A stretch of 64,000 bases of DNA from Laetiporus sulphureus 93-53 (taxonomy: Eukaryota; Basidiomycota; Agaricomycetes; Polyporales; Laetiporaceae), in contig NW_024468559.1 of NCBI RefSeq assembly GCF_001632365.1, forward strand, positions 136,439 through 200,438, in the 5' to 3' direction. Each line of letters starts with the position of its first letter. The first letter of the stretch is position 1. Below the pieces are notes generated by a model that was not told where the DNA came from, searched no databases, and saw nothing but the letters and a program-made list of their open reading frames with translations. The translations under genes and the position numbers were made by a program. Positions 44,541-57,322 of this stretch are shown one piece after another.

Positions 44541-47189
44541 TTCACGCAAGCTGTGGCGATGTTACCTTTCAGCACACTGGCGGTTAACGGTGTTAGCAAG
44601 ACGATAAGGGGATCTACGGGGTTTTTTTTGACATACCGTGGTTGTTCCACCTGAGGAAACAGCACGCTGAATGATTCACGTTATTACATTGCTGTCTCGA
44701 TAAGAGGGACCTAGCATCACTCACGTTGGGAACCACGTCTGCACGACGTAGGCAAAGGTATTGCAGCAAGCAACCACGAATGCGCGTTCTGGCAAACACA
44801 CATTCATCAGTGTGCACGCACGGAAGAATTATGTCGCTATGCGTACTCTCGCTGTCATGCCCGGTGAGCTCGTTCGCCCACGATAGGATCAGGCCAGACA
44901 GGCCCCCAGTTACCAACGTCTGCGCCGAGATGATTAGCTGCGGAAGCATGTCAATCCAGAACCTTTTCACCCACCATGTAGTAGAAAACCCATCGCCTAC
45001 ATACCGATTCAATCATACCGTCAGTGAGGAGGGCGAAGTGAGACACCGTCGTACGGACCTTGTGATGTGCTGATACACAGGACTAGCGGCGAGCACGATG
45101 CACACCACCATGTTCCATAACTTTCCATAGAATATATGAGGTCATTCATCACGCATGTGTATGGGGGTTGTTACTCACACCTGCCACGACCATCGGCGGC
45201 CACCTCGCTCTGACAGCATCCGACCACCAGGCCCAGGCGAGAGCTGTATCATTCATTGTGAGCACCAAGATATGTCAGACAACTAATCTTAGGAAACTCA
45301 CTTGTCACGACCTGCACGCCATATATCGGCAACGGATACGTATTGATTTGGGCGATAGTGTAGACAGTACGTTCAGACGTGTTGAAACTCTTGAGCCTAG
45401 TGGAGGGGCGTTCCATAACTTAAGTAATCTACGATAAAACAGTAATGTGAAAACGAACCAGAATATCATCGAGGATGACGGATTGCCACCGTTGTTGAAC
45501 TGAAGCAGGCATTAGAGCACCCAGCCAGTTAGCACCATTGATACGCACCAGGATATATACTATCCGGACACGTCAATTGTCAGGCCGGCTCAACTAAACG
45601 TAATAAGCCAGTACTCACGAAGAGTCAGCAAATAGAGATGCCACGTCTTGAAAAACCCCAGCACCTACAGAACACGTCAAGTCAGCCCAGCTTGGGTGAT
45701 GAACATAAAGGCACTACCACGTACCTTGCGCTTCGTGAAGCGAGCCGGTGGCCTTCTGCCAACTTCCTCCATTCTGCGTTGCGCTAATTCTATTTGCTCC
45801 TTCGAATAGATGAATGACGGCGACGTGTTGGAAGGCAAGTCTATCCTAGTGGAATTCGCAGGAGCGCAGTATGCAATTATCTTATCAGAGAAAAATTTGT
45901 AACAAGCTTTAACCGCGTGGAGGACGCACCAGGCATTACGATAAAACCGAAAAGAGCGATAGGGATGGTAATGATCCCGTCAATAATGAACAGCCCTATT
46001 TCTCAATCAGACGCGATCAAACATAACGTTTCTCCCATAGCTCACACTTCCAGCCCGCAAGACCAAATCTGCCATTGAGGCCGTCGTAGGCGCCCTATAT
46101 TGCACCGAGTCAAGTCCAACCGACTGTAAGCCGAGCGCTGGCTGCCTACCGTTTGAAGAAACCCGCTAATCATCGGACCGATCGCGCTGGCAGTCTATCA
46201 GAGAATTAGTTAACCACAATGATGCAGATAACGGCATCAGACTCTTACATGGAAGATGCACGCCCGCTTTCCGAGCTCGTCAGGCTTATACCAGCTCCCG
46301 ACTACATATTGCATAGAGGGATAGAATGTGGACTCCGCGAGACCTGGCCACGCCCCGATGTCAGCAATATTATTGATGACGGGGGTGATCCATGTCTCAC
46401 CGACAAAGAAGCGAATAACAACCAGGTGGGTAAAGTTCTTGGCGGAGGCTAAGGTCATCGTCAAGACACTCCAGATCACCTCCATCACGGGGATCTATGA
46501 GATCAGGCTCAGCAGCCTGGCATGAACAAAAAGAATTAACTGACCCATATCGATGGACGGATTCTTGTGATCAGGATGCTGAGACAGTATCAGCTCAGGA
46601 CGGAGAATGACAGGGATGCTCGCACTTGGAGGGGATTTGGCCGATCACATATCCGCATGTCCAAGCGGTGGTGATGTAGTTGAGCTCATTGCCATGTCTG
46701 ATGCGATCGTTAACTTAGAAACACCGGAGAGGCGGTGACAGCACATACAAGCCGAGTCTATGATATACAGTCAGTACGATAAAATACAGTGATGAATGAA
46801 TAAACACACTCTTCTTTCATCCCTGACACATATGCATTCTAGGATGATCGTGAGCACGAAAGAAGGGGCTCTGACTGTGCTATATTTACCGTGATGTTCT
46901 GCTGATCGAGGTACGTGAAGCATATAGAATGTTAATCAGAATCGAACATCAAGGACGCGAATACTCATTTGCTGAAGTACGACAGCGCCGCATAGGTCAG
47001 CAGGCACGCGTCAAGCCTAGCAAGGAATCGCCTTTCTTCGGGAGGCTTCTCCCATGTGTCCCTAAGTGAAGCATTGATCAGCGACCCGCGAGACAATTTA
47101 TCGCTTGTGACGCACCATATGAGGTGCTTCAGTCCCCGAGGCTCAGCTCTCTTGATGTCGGCGACCATCTCGGCTGGACTGGGAGACAC
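44286..47189 (-). CDS. ACS (DAL5-type) MFS transporter, first intron damaged
   Basis: A many-exon permease of the anion:cation symporter family, whose members take up allantoate, nicotinate or pantothenate. Exons read in order: LDACLLTYAALSYFSK, YLDQQNIT, NAYVSGMKEE, GNELNYITTAWTCGYVIGQI, RPSIWIPVMEVIWSVLTMTL, FFVGLAESTFYPSMQYVVGS, SAIGPMISGFLQT, LFIIDGIITIPIALFGFIVM, FNTSERTVYTIAQINTYPLP, WWSDAVRARWPPMVVAG, GLSGLILSWANELTGHDSE and ERAFVVACCNTFAYVVQTWF. The hydrophilic tail ends at 44286. Nearly every junction has GT..AG sites in phase. The exception is the join of FSK to YLDQQ: the donor side reads AAATGAGTATTC and the acceptor side TTCACGTACCTC, with neither GT nor AG in place. The gene is therefore either a recent pseudogene or altered at the N-terminus. 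Its 3' exon is duplicated at 38.6 kb. Confidence 0.7.
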
Positions 47190-48441
47190 GACGGAGGAGG
47201 ACGACCAAGCGGGCGCGACTGAGCTCCATTGCTATCGTGCACATATCTTATGAAGCGCGGGATCAATCATTGGCCCAAAACGCGACGGAGGGCCATTTCG
47301 AGTTGCAATGTCACCATCGCAGAGATACGGAAGAAACGGCGAGCTAGACCACGAATATAAGGTGACGTCTCTCTGTTCCTGGAATCCGCAGCTCCCCGCA
47401 CACAGGAACGGTCATCGTGGTAGTCACGGGAGCAAGAAGACCTGAGCACGCCAGAGGAATGTTAAATGAAGTGAGCCGGGCGGCCGCACGGCTCCGAATA
47501 GCAACATTCACTGATGGGATGATGCTACGGTGCGATCTAGCAGAATTTCAGCCGATATCATTGTCAACATTATGTATCGTACCCCGCGACTGTCAGGTTA
47601 CCTTTTCAGCCTAGTCCGCAGGCGTCAGCGGTCAATGACTGGGCTTGAGCTTGAACGAATGAACGAACGAAACTCGATATTCAATGGACGAATGAGGATC
47701 GTTGGAACGCGAATGATAATCGATAATGCCCCGCGGCAATCACCGAGAGTCCATTGTCGATCTACGTTGATGATTGGCAGATCGCGCGACGCGTACCTAA
47801 CGTTCGCATCCCTCCCCCATGACGCAGGAGCTCGCGTTACGAATATTAATCCTGCTGCATCTAGATGTGTCGAGACACATCTCCTGTGGATCATCATTAA
47901 TCCATTTCTCAACATCTCAAACCGAATACGTCAATACAACCTAACTCATAATCCCGATGATCTCGTTTAGGAATCCCGCACCCTGACGCACAGTTTGCAA
48001 CATGGCCCGAGCGGCCATCCAAGCTCAACCTTCTAGTGCACTCCGATACTCGGCCTTGCATTGCTGCGACGTCTTGCGCGATCCTGCTGCCCATGATCGT
48101 TACATGTCGTGATGCCTGCTGAGATATAGAATTGCTAACAATCTGCGATAAGCACGAACGCGCCTCGCGCCTGCGACAAAAGGGTCCATCCCGGTTGCTT
48201 AGTATCCTGCTCTGGGTTAGCATGGCATTGTTAGCTCCTCGAAGGACAATTGCACCATCGAATCTCGCAATGAGGTGACATGGTTATCAGTCATTGCTTG
48301 CTTCGAATTTGATTACACGCCGAATATCGAGATATCAGCTGCTCACTTCTGGCGAGTACATAATGCGGAAACGTGCGAAGGACGGAATCAGCTCCATCAG
48401 CGTGCGCTTAGAGCCCTCTCACCCATCCAAGATACTCCCAA
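47190..48441. other. Shared upstream region of divergent transporter and oxygenase genes
   Basis: 1.25 kb between two outward-facing genes, so it must contain both promoters. Frames here show no recognisable domain. The arrangement would allow joint control, but I see no clear operator-like repeat. Confidence 0.4.
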
Positions 48442-50128
48442 ATGCCAGTCCCCGTCCCAGAGCTTGGTTCGTTCAACTTCGTCCCAGAGACCAAGGTCAG
48501 CGGTGTACGCATCTTATCTTACTCCGACAATTCTGACCTTGTACGTCATCATCTCAGGAGGACTTGGACTGGGCGGACCTCGTCACCCTTGATTTCAGCC
48601 TGCTGAGCACCCCGGAGGGCAAGAAGCAACTGGCGCAAACGCTTGTCAAGGCCGTGCGGGAGTACGGCTTTTTCTACGTCAAGAACTTCAACATCTCTCA
48701 GGAGCGCGTCAACCGCCAATTCTCCATTGGCAAGCAGTTCTACGAGCTTCCGCTCGAGGAGAAGTTGAAGTATGTCCCGGAGGGACTTGGTGTGTTTAGC
48801 CTTTTTTTCGTTCAGTTTCGTGGGCCTTATACCTCGTCACGTGTGCCATAGATAACGGAAAATTCAACGGTTATGTTCCAGCTGGACGTAGGATGTGCGC
48901 AAGTTTTACATGACTTCCTGTTCTCCTGTTCATTCGTCTCGTAGCTTGGAACCTGTATCGGGTATCCGGGATCACACCGAAATCTACAACATTCCCAGTA
49001 AGCACACGCCGTGACGTTACTGTAATGTGTAAACTAACATTTCTTTGTCCAGAGTTCAACGGCGACTTCGGGCATCGGCACCCGGAGATTATCCAGAACA
49101 ACCTCGCTGAGATCGAGGAGTTTGCCAGGGTATGTGTTGCGTCAAGCTACTTGAGAATGCGGAACTGACGCGTGTCGTCAGTCGCTCCACACTGAAGTGT
49201 TGGACCCCCTGCACGTAATCCTTGCAGATGCCCTAGAGCTTCCGGAGGATTACTTCTTGAACATCCACAAGTACGACAAGAAGAGCGAGGTAATTTCATC
49301 GCAAATCTTTCGTTTTTTTTCGAATAAGCTCAATTTCTGGCCAGGACCATCTGCGATACATGAAGTACACAAAATATACCCCAGAGGAGAACCTCAAGCT
49401 TGGTCGTATCTGGGGCCGTGGACATACTGGTGTGTATCGATCTTGCCAGTGTTCAGTTGACGCAGATCGCCCATGATCGTGCTTATCGCGACAGATCTTG
49501 GCTCTTTCACGCTTCTCTTCCGCCAGCCAGTGGCGGCGCTCCAGATCAAGAGCCCCAAGACGGGCGAGTGGAAGTGGGTGAAGCCGCAAGATGGGACGCT
49601 CACAGTCAACACGTGCGACGCCCTGAACTTCCTGACGGGCGGCTACGTGAAGAGCACTATTCATCGGTATGTCTAGCGTGGAAAGCATCTGAAGCAGATG
49701 TGACTCACGATATGCTCAGCGTTGCTGCGCCTCCGAAGGACCAGGAGCATGTCGATCGCCTTGGCTTGCTCTACTTCTCGCGGTGAGTCGAAGAGCAGAC
49801 GAATGCGGCCATTCCGCTGACACAGCAGGTGTGACCCGTCAGGCCTAACAACGATGTCGTTCTATCTACGATCAAGGAGTCCCCGGTGCTCCAGCGCGAA
49901 GGTTACACACAGAACGACTTCGAGAAGAGCGGGAACCCCGTGCCGACCATGGAAGGTCTGTTACCTCTTACCTGTATCCGTCATTCGCCGCTGACAATGT
50001 TTTCGCTTGAAACAGAGTGGACGTTCGCCAAGCAGAAGTGGCAGCGCACGAAGGATGCCGTCCGAAACGACCCGAAGTTTGAGACTGCGCAGATCCTCCC
50101 AGGTTGGAGCGAGAAGGTCTACGGTTGA
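48442..50128 (+). CDS. 2-oxoglutarate/Fe(II)-dependent oxygenase
   Basis: About ten exons. Exon 1 (48442-48495) gives MPVPVPELGSFNFVPETK, exon 2 starts at 48558, and all later introns have GT..AG ends in phase. The N-terminal DIOX_N part includes AVREYGFFYVKNFNISQERV. The jelly-roll core has the iron triad: His and Asp in GRGHTDLGSFTLLFRQPVA and the distal His in KSTIHRVAAPP. RLGLLYFSRP carries the Arg expected to bind 2-oxoglutarate. Members oxidise small molecules in secondary metabolism or nutrient salvage; the substrate is unknown. It is divergent from the transporter at 44286, which may hint at shared metabolism. The gene reads intact. It begins at the first in-frame ATG before a good GTCAGC donor. 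Confidence 0.88.
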
Positions 50129-50372
50129 GCGCCGAGGTTGTCTCTGTCGTCAATTAATATAACAATGTAACTGCGTGGCAAGTGTGATTGAGTAGGCAGA
50201 CTCAAAAATATGTATGTGTTTCCGATATGATACGGATGTGCCATCGCGTGCCTTTCTTACGTAGCAGATCGGTTTCAGGATTCGTCTTACTGACTTTACG
50301 ATCGCGGAACTCAGAACTTGCCAGGTTGAAGCGCGAAGGTTGTCTCTGTTCATCGATTAAAGTAACAACATG
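50125..50372 (+). repeat. Imperfect direct repeat after the oxygenase stop codon
   Basis: GAGGTTGTCTCTGTCGTCAA at about 50134 recurs as GAAGGTTGTCTCTGTTCATC at about 50335, with similar sequence on both sides (TTACT...TTTACGATCGCGGAACTC and TTACT...TTTGCAATTACGGAACTC). Looks like an old local duplication of the 3' flank. The rest of 50129-50779 holds nothing that I can identify. Confidence 0.5.
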
Positions 50373-50779
50373 CTCATCTTACTATCTTTGCAATTACGGA
50401 ACTCTTAGACGGTTCTGAGGTGTTTCCAGACCTCCAAACCTTTCATCGACTGTATAGCAAGATATTTAACTCATCGAGCACCTTCAGGTTTTGATTCTAT
50501 CATCTGAAGAATAGCGGTACAACATGGATTTACTGTGTACTGTACATTGATGCGAAGAAAAATGCTGTGCATAAATTAGAATGCAAGGATGAATATGTAA
50601 GAGGGGATATGACGATACACAGCAGGGTGAACACCAATTATGCGTGAATATGCAGCAATATAGACGGTAATTGTCCGAGAACCAGCGCCGGGAGAGGGCA
50701 ATGCGAACGTACCCGACGTTCGCGGAGATGACGATCGACGTCGGAGAGAAAGCGAATGTATGATCGGAGGGTGAATCGT

Positions 50780-51746
50780 TCATCCGTACACAACTCTACC
50801 GAGAAAGTCAGTCTCGATCGTGATGGTGAGCAAACAGCAAGCGACTCACCCTCGCGCGGTCGTTGAGATGGGCTTGAAGTCTATCCGACCAGAGTCGACA
50901 AAGTGCCTCAACACTTCCGCCCAGTCATCGCGCGAGTCCCAGGTGATCTTGCCTGGCGCATCGACTTCGACGGGCATGACTTGGCTGATCTCGCCACATT
51001 GGACTAGAATCACGGCTGTACCGATTCCGCCGGCTCGACGACACCTCTCCTCGCGCCGCTGAATGTCAGCGCCGACGAGCGGGTCGTTGTCAGTGACATA
51101 TGTCCGGGGAACGATGTGGGTATTCTTGATGGTGAAGCTGGCAATATCATCATCAGCAATGCAGACAGCAAAGAAACTGTACAATTTAGCTCACCGATGG
51201 AGGGAGTCAGAGGCGGAAGGGCGGTAGGATAGCTCGATCAAGAGCGCGTTTTGTCGGACGTTCGCGGGTAGGCGCTTCAACTGCAGCGCCTGGAACCCCG
51301 CCCATCCAAGCAATGTGGAGTGCGCGGAGACAAATTTTCGGAGGTTCTTGACGAGGTTCTCGTCTACGTCGCCAGGCTGCTTCGCGGCAGCGATCTGGCC
51401 GGCAGTATGTTGGCAGATAGCCTTGTGCGAAGGCCAGTGTGTCTTTTGGCAATCCTGGGACTGGTGAAGAAGTCAGGATACAGTAGCAACGAGGCGTTCC
51501 TAAATGTACTGACACAGTACTGCGTGGTCATCTGAATGTGGTTAAAATAATTAGTATATGGATAGATAACATTTGTAACGAAAAATAAATACTCACGCAT
51601 CCACCACAGAGTCGGAAACGGCTGCCTGATGGCTGTTCCACTGCGCCGCATTGGTCACACACTCTGTATCCCCTTTGCTTCTGAGGAGTGTGAGGCGGAG
51701 GAGAGAAGTAGTTGGCAGCGGCGGGCTGAGCGTGTACGGCGGCCAT
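50780..51746 (-). CDS. MYND zinc-finger protein
   Basis: Minus strand, five exons. Exon 1 starts at 51746 (MAAVHAQPAAANYFSPPPH) and opens the zinc finger with CDQCGAV...RFRLCGGC. After a 65-base intron comes MTTQYC, then SQDCQKTHWPSHKAICQH, completing the C-C-C-C-C-C-H-C MYND pattern (roughly residues 29-75). The body continues NLVKNLRKFVSAHSTLLGWA, LPANVRQNALLIELSYRPS and TIKNTHIVPRTYVTDNDP, then FVDSGRIDFKPISTTARG. MYND fingers bind proline-rich partner peptides; the partner is unknown. After the last intron the frame gives VVYG and a stop at 50780-50782. A neighbouring frame continues ERFTLRSYIRFLSDVDRHL, which looks like the usual C-terminus, so a small frameshift may have shortened it by about 40 residues. 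Confidence 0.72.
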
Positions 51747-54700
51747 TGTTGTTCGGGTGAAGCTGTGTTGGTCAAAGCACCGAGAGACAGTGCCGTTCGA
51801 GTCATTTTGGCAGAGATTTTATAGCTTCTGGCTCTGGTATGAGTGCGCAAGTCTGGGATAGCCATCTGGGCTTGGGACGAGCAAAGTTCCAGCTCAATTG
51901 TGCGGGGTGGCGGATTGCGCGCCACAATTTTCCTTTCTGGGAAAAGAAGATTGACGATGACCGGTCTTGTCCTTTTGTCTCCTGCAGCGCACGCGTCGAA
52001 TCCTTCCGATAGTTATTGTCTCTGCGCCGTTCGCGAAGCCGTTCGCGCTGGATGCCTCCGCTACACAAAAGGACTCACGGACGATGCCACACGTACGTAA
52101 GGTGCAAGACAAAAGACCTAATTGCACACTTTTGTTCGAGTGCTTTCATCTGGAACGGCTGCCGGTTCTGTGGTTCAAGGTTCGAAAGTGCTAGCTCCGT
52201 TGGAATTGACTCGATTGCCGTCCTAAGGACCGTCAAAGGGCTGTTCTTCCCACTGAAGTGCGTCGTGACGTAGCTTCGCTATTGTGAACGGGGTTCGCGC
52301 GGATGATTTTGAATTGGTTGCAAGGAGACGTCGTACGTGATCAAGCTCTTTACTACGGTTCAAGTTGACAAAGCAGAGATACCGCCGGCTGGAAGCAATT
52401 TCTTGCTGAGAGAGTGCAGCTCGCTCCCGAGCCAACGTCTCCCGGCTCAGCTTCCCGATCGTGGAGAGCAGACAGCCTCGTGGTGCCAACAAAATTGAAG
52501 CAATCTGACGCGAATCTCATCTGTTCTCGAAGAAGCAAATCCGTCCGCCGATCGTGGACGTGTATTCTCTTTGCCGTCGAGCGATGAGCTCGTCGCTGTG
52601 GCGCGTAAAAATTCCGCGCTTGGCTTATCGCGGGAGGCGTCAATCCGTGCTGTTGGGCCCGTCATGCTCTTCTAGTGGTCTTCGCCTCTTCTTCTGCTAG
52701 TTGATATCTGAGCATGAACTTGGATGTTTATGCCGCCATTGCTATTGTTTGCGTGGCTCGTCTGATTTGGCTTCTGTCCGCTTGAAGTCGACCGTATGGG
52801 ATCTGCTTTGCTTCTCGCACTACTGTGATCGTTACTTTTAGACGGACAATTGGAATGTATGAGGGTCCTCGTCACTTGGTTTCCAAGGAGATGAGCAAGA
52901 ATCCTCCGGACTTTGAGAGGTTTATGGTTGGACGCTATCTTCTCCTTCACGAGTATGTGCCAGGTTATTCCGCCTTCAAGCGGAAAATGACAAGTCGCGT
53001 CATTCCTTCACTCAGGCCGAAGGTTGGATGGTGATTCCCATGCCTGCAGACTGAAATCTAGAAGGGACTGCTCTGGGCGTTTGTAGAGGATGAACAATAT
53101 ACTGAACATAGCTAGCTTCAAGTGGTGCACCAGAAACCCTTCATAGTATGCTGTCGCATATATATCGCGCACGAATCAAGATAACGTGCAAAATCTATCA
53201 GCTTACATGAAACAAGTGGTCACTGAGAAGTTTGACCTCATACATTTCGTCGGAGCAAGGGTGAAGTTTGTTCAAGACATTTCAGTCTGCCGATGTATCC
53301 TTCTGGTGAGTCTACATCAATTGTCTTGTCGAGCGATTCTGCGATCTGCGCTGCCTTCATTGAGGATCTAATGGTTCTTTGAGGTTGGGAGGTATCATTC
53401 TCCGAGGGATACCGGAGTTCTGCGCAGAGAATGAACCTGTTCATTCCTGTTCATTCTATTTCATTATCTGATCCAGATGGTGCAAAGTGTCGCCGATGTC
53501 TCGCGAACGCCAATTTCACCTTGACATGGCATATACTGCCGAATGCTACATAATGCAGACCCCCCATTCACTGATCGGAGTGCGAAAGCTGCACATTGAA
53601 ATTGGATTGCTACGTACACTGTCAATCATCTTGATCAACGAGCAGGAATGACAGCTGGTTTTATTCGCATGTTTGTGGCGCATCATTCTTCAAACATTCA
53701 TTCTGACTTCGGGCTTTCTGATAGACTCCTCCCCTGCCGTATACTCAGTCTTACTGGTTGCGATTTGCATTAGTCAAGCTACTTGGCATTCCCGAACGCT
53801 GCATGCAGTCATCTCAATCACGGAAATGCTCAATATCATCTAGAGCTGCAGTTCGTGTGTTCATCCGTATCTGATCTCATATGTACTACGCATCATGTTG
53901 ATGTGTTGATCATACCGTCGTGAGCTTGGAGATCAGAGGTATTAATTATCTTTGTGAGTAGACAGGTTTTATTTGGTCCTATCGTGCGCTCCAAGTTTAA
54001 TACGTGCGAGCTGAGACTAAATAGTGTGTCTAGGAGTGAATAGGAAGAACAGGGAGCATTTGAAGACATGCGAGATCGCGATATGCTCAGTATTGGCTGC
54101 TACAAGACCAATGTCTGCCTTGACTAACTCGGAGCCGAGGCGAGTGTATTGGCGCTAATATAGCGGCAGCATGGCCTTTTAATGATGGAAAACGTGTGTC
54201 AGAGATTGACTCTAGACTGATAATGACCAAACACAGGAACAGAACGGCACTGTCGCATTATTTGCAGTACGTGTTTCTCCGTGTGCATTTCATGCGGTTT
54301 CTTCCTGACAGGTTGCATACCAGCTTCATCGAGTATCAGAGCCCGTACGCGAGCGTAAAGTTATCGAGCACTGAATGTTGCACGCGAGCATGAGAGCATA
54401 ACCGTGACGGGCGACACGTAGGAACACCAGTACTGGTGAGCGGTTGGCTGTGCCTCCATTGGTCTGCAACAGTTTGAAAATAGCAACTAAGATATATGGT
54501 GAGTCGCAGGAGAACATTGTGACAATGCAGTCAAGGAGCAACGGCCACTCCGTGACGCGTTACGGGAACGGTAAACGACTCGACGTGACCGTGACAACTG
54601 CTTCCATGCACGCGATGCAGTACCACTTACTTGCGGTCAAAGGACACCTCGCTCCAACAACGCATCACGAGCGTGTACAAGGCGTGAATCTCATTCTATA

Positions 54701-55416
54701 TATGAGGAATGGGTCTCCTGTTGAGAGCTATCATGACAGATAGGCAGCAGGATTAGGGCCTTTTCCTTGCTGCTGGTTCGCTCCGTTGAGCGTTTGTTCG
54801 CAGCGTCGAATAGCAAAATCCTCTCAGGTAAAGATAGTGTATACTGTATGTGACGTGAACATGTCGAGGGAGCTGACTCGTCCAGGGCAGTTCACTACTT
54901 TTCTTCACGCCAACGCGCAAGCTACATGATAGCGCGATAACCTCCTCGTTTCCACTCAGATCTCGCCGGATCGCCGCTGTTCAGTCGTGTTCATTTTCCC
55001 TTGGCAAGAAAATAGTTCGTAGGTGCGCATTCTCAATACCTCGCATAGCCTAATGTCTGTAGAGAACACGACTGTTTTCAATTGGCTTGAACAAAAACAC
55101 GAGGTAATCCGTCGCAGATATCCATTTCCATCTATGCCAGTGCGCATGCAACGATTGGAATCATTCGAGTGTCTTGATGCATCCCTTGGTGAGTCACCCA
55201 TGTTTAGCGACTCGTATTCTGTGGAAGTAACGCATCACGCACAGGTTTCAATCGCACGAGACGACTTCGAGGCGATTGTTGCACTGCCTGAGCTTCCAGG
55301 TACCCACTCCATGTATGTTTGCGATTGGATGCCTAGAACAACTATATAGTCGTATGCGGAGCCAGTCTCACAAGACATAAACGCTCTATACGATTGCAAC
55401 TACCTCGCTCGTTTTT
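51747..55416. other. 3.7-kb region without a confident gene
   Basis: A 99-codon plus frame (55053-55349, MSVENTTVFNWLEQKHEVIR) just before the carrier gene is the best candidate for a small gene. It contains possible GT..AG introns, but none keeps frame, and I do not recognise it. Elsewhere only short frames, including Ser/Arg-rich minus frames at 52.2-52.9 kb. Confidence 0.35.
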
Positions 55417-57322
55417 ATGGCCTCAGCGGGACATCTAATTTATTGCGGCATTATGCCGCTGCTCAAAACGTTAGTTTATATTTACTTCATACTTTCACCA
55501 TGTTGATGCATGTCATACTGTTACAGATACATCGCAATATCCGTCGGCTATCTTCTCGCTCAGAGGCGTCTGTTCTCGGCGGATGCTTCCACAGGGGCCT
55601 CGCAGGTCTTCAAGAACATATGTCTCCCGGCCCTAATATTCTCGAACGTTGTCCCTGCATTCACCTCTTCCAACATATCCGCACTTGGCCCTCTGTTCTC
55701 GATCGCCTTCACTTATGTTGGCATAGGGTTCCTTTTTGGACTGTTAATCAGAGAGTTCTTCTATGTTCCGCGCAATTTCTGGCAAGGGATTGTTGTTCTA
55801 TGTGGCATGAGCAACTGGGGTAACCTACGTGAGTACCAGTATAAGATATCATACCCTGTCCCCGGACACCTGTGAACTGATATCGGTCTACTAGCCAGTG
55901 CCATCGTGTCATCTATCATGACAGATTCGCCAATCAATCCAGATGCCGATCCCGAATGTGCGCATCAGCCGTCCTTTGCTCTGATATTCAACTAACTCTG
56001 TCGTACAATCTTAGTGGGCATCTCGTACGTCGCTGTCTTCATTGTGACGTATCACTTTGTGTTTTGGATCACCGGAGTTGCTCGCTCTCTTTCTTGGGAC
56101 TACTTGCCAGACGTTCCTCAGAACTCAGAGGCAGAACGTCTCTATTCGTGGAAGGAGAAGCCCATAGGGGGGTTCATTGCACGTCGTATCCGGCGCAAGC
56201 GGGTACCGTCAAGATCATCTTCGGTAAACCCCGAGAACGTGAACATTGAAGCAGATCTCGAACGAAGCGAACAAAAGAATGCAAAATTAGAGATGGACGA
56301 CACAAGTTCCTCCATGGAGGCGTATGACGACTCCAGACAGCCCTCCGTTCAGCATGAGATCTCCTCAACTTCGCCTATACAACCTGTTCCTCGGTCGTCA
56401 CCTGTGCCTGAATCCGTCGAGACGTCCGCTACCCACATGCCTCCGCCACCATTCTTGCAACGGCTGAAAAAGGCACTACAGCCTGCGTCTGCTGCAGTGA
56501 CACCCATCACTTGCACGCTCGTCATCTCGGTTCCGGTCTCACTAATACCGGATCTCAAAGCATTGTTCACGCCGGTCACAGGAGGGCAGATTGGACAGGG
56601 CCGGACGGGGAACCACCGTTGTACTTCATTATGCAAACCGGTGAGCCAATGTTCTGCAAATGAAGTGCAGGTGTCTTAAAGTGTCAGTGCCATAAGCCGA
56701 ATTCCTAGGAAACATGGCGGTCCCGCTATCCCTGATTATACTCGGCGCATCTTTCGCCCGACTCAAGATTTCCCGGCCCTTCTCCGGTCTGCCGATTATG
56801 GCTATGATCGCGGCAGCAGTTGCGAAGATGATAGTCCTTCCTATTATCGGCATCTTTGTAGTGCAGGCGATGGTGAGGGATCGCTTGATTGCCAAAGATG
56901 CTCTAGCGGAGCGGTTTGTAGCGATGTTCCTCAGCGGTACTCCAGCGGCAGTCAAGTAGGTATTGCCGATTAATAGATATTCGAGGGCCTGCGACTGATG
57001 CATCCGCTGTGCATAGCCAGTTGATAGTGTCTAACTTGTATTCGACGACAGGGGAAGTCGATACGCTCTCGGTGCGTGTCGCCATAGCGCTCGCTTGTGA
57101 TTACGTACTGATTGTCTATTTTGTCATTCAGGCTTTCTTGCTCGTTCAATGTACGTTCTCATTTATACTATACCAGGAATCGCTGCATATGCTCTATTTG
57201 ACAGATGTCGGCATGTTATTCTCTTCAACGTAAGTTCGTCCCTGTGCTTGACAACCGGAATGAACTTAGCCCCCCAAATCCCATGTAGTGCCCTGACGGC
57301 TGTGTCACTTCTATTGCTGTGA
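55417..57322 (+). CDS. Auxin-efflux-carrier (AEC/PIN-like) family transporter, one frameshift
   Basis: Exon 1 is 55417-55469 (MASAGHLIYCGIMPLLK); exon 2 starts at 55527 with YIAISVGYLLAQRRLFSADA. Membrane segments continue: VFKNICLPALIFSNVVPAFT, IGFLFGLLIREFFYVPRNFW, VLCGMSNWGNL, ISYVAVFIVTYHFVFWITGV. A long hydrophilic central loop (about 56.1-56.45 kb) divides the two halves. The second half has TPITCTLVISVPVSLIPDLK, NMAVPLSLIILGASFARLK, FLSGTPAAVNQLIVSNLYS and a terminal ALTAVSLLLL ending at 57322. The family has 10 membrane segments and acts in the ER or plasma membrane. Between LKALFTPVTGG and the expected WTGPDGEPPLYF (about 56570-56600) the frame shifts by one base with no usable intron, so this copy may be inactive or contain a sequencing error. 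All other splice junctions fit. Confidence 0.75.

Noticed and set aside
55053..55440. Small gene before the auxin-efflux-carrier-like gene
   Set aside because: A plausible start and GT..AG pairs exist, but splicing them breaks the frame and no family is recognised; kept only as a note in the intergenic entry.
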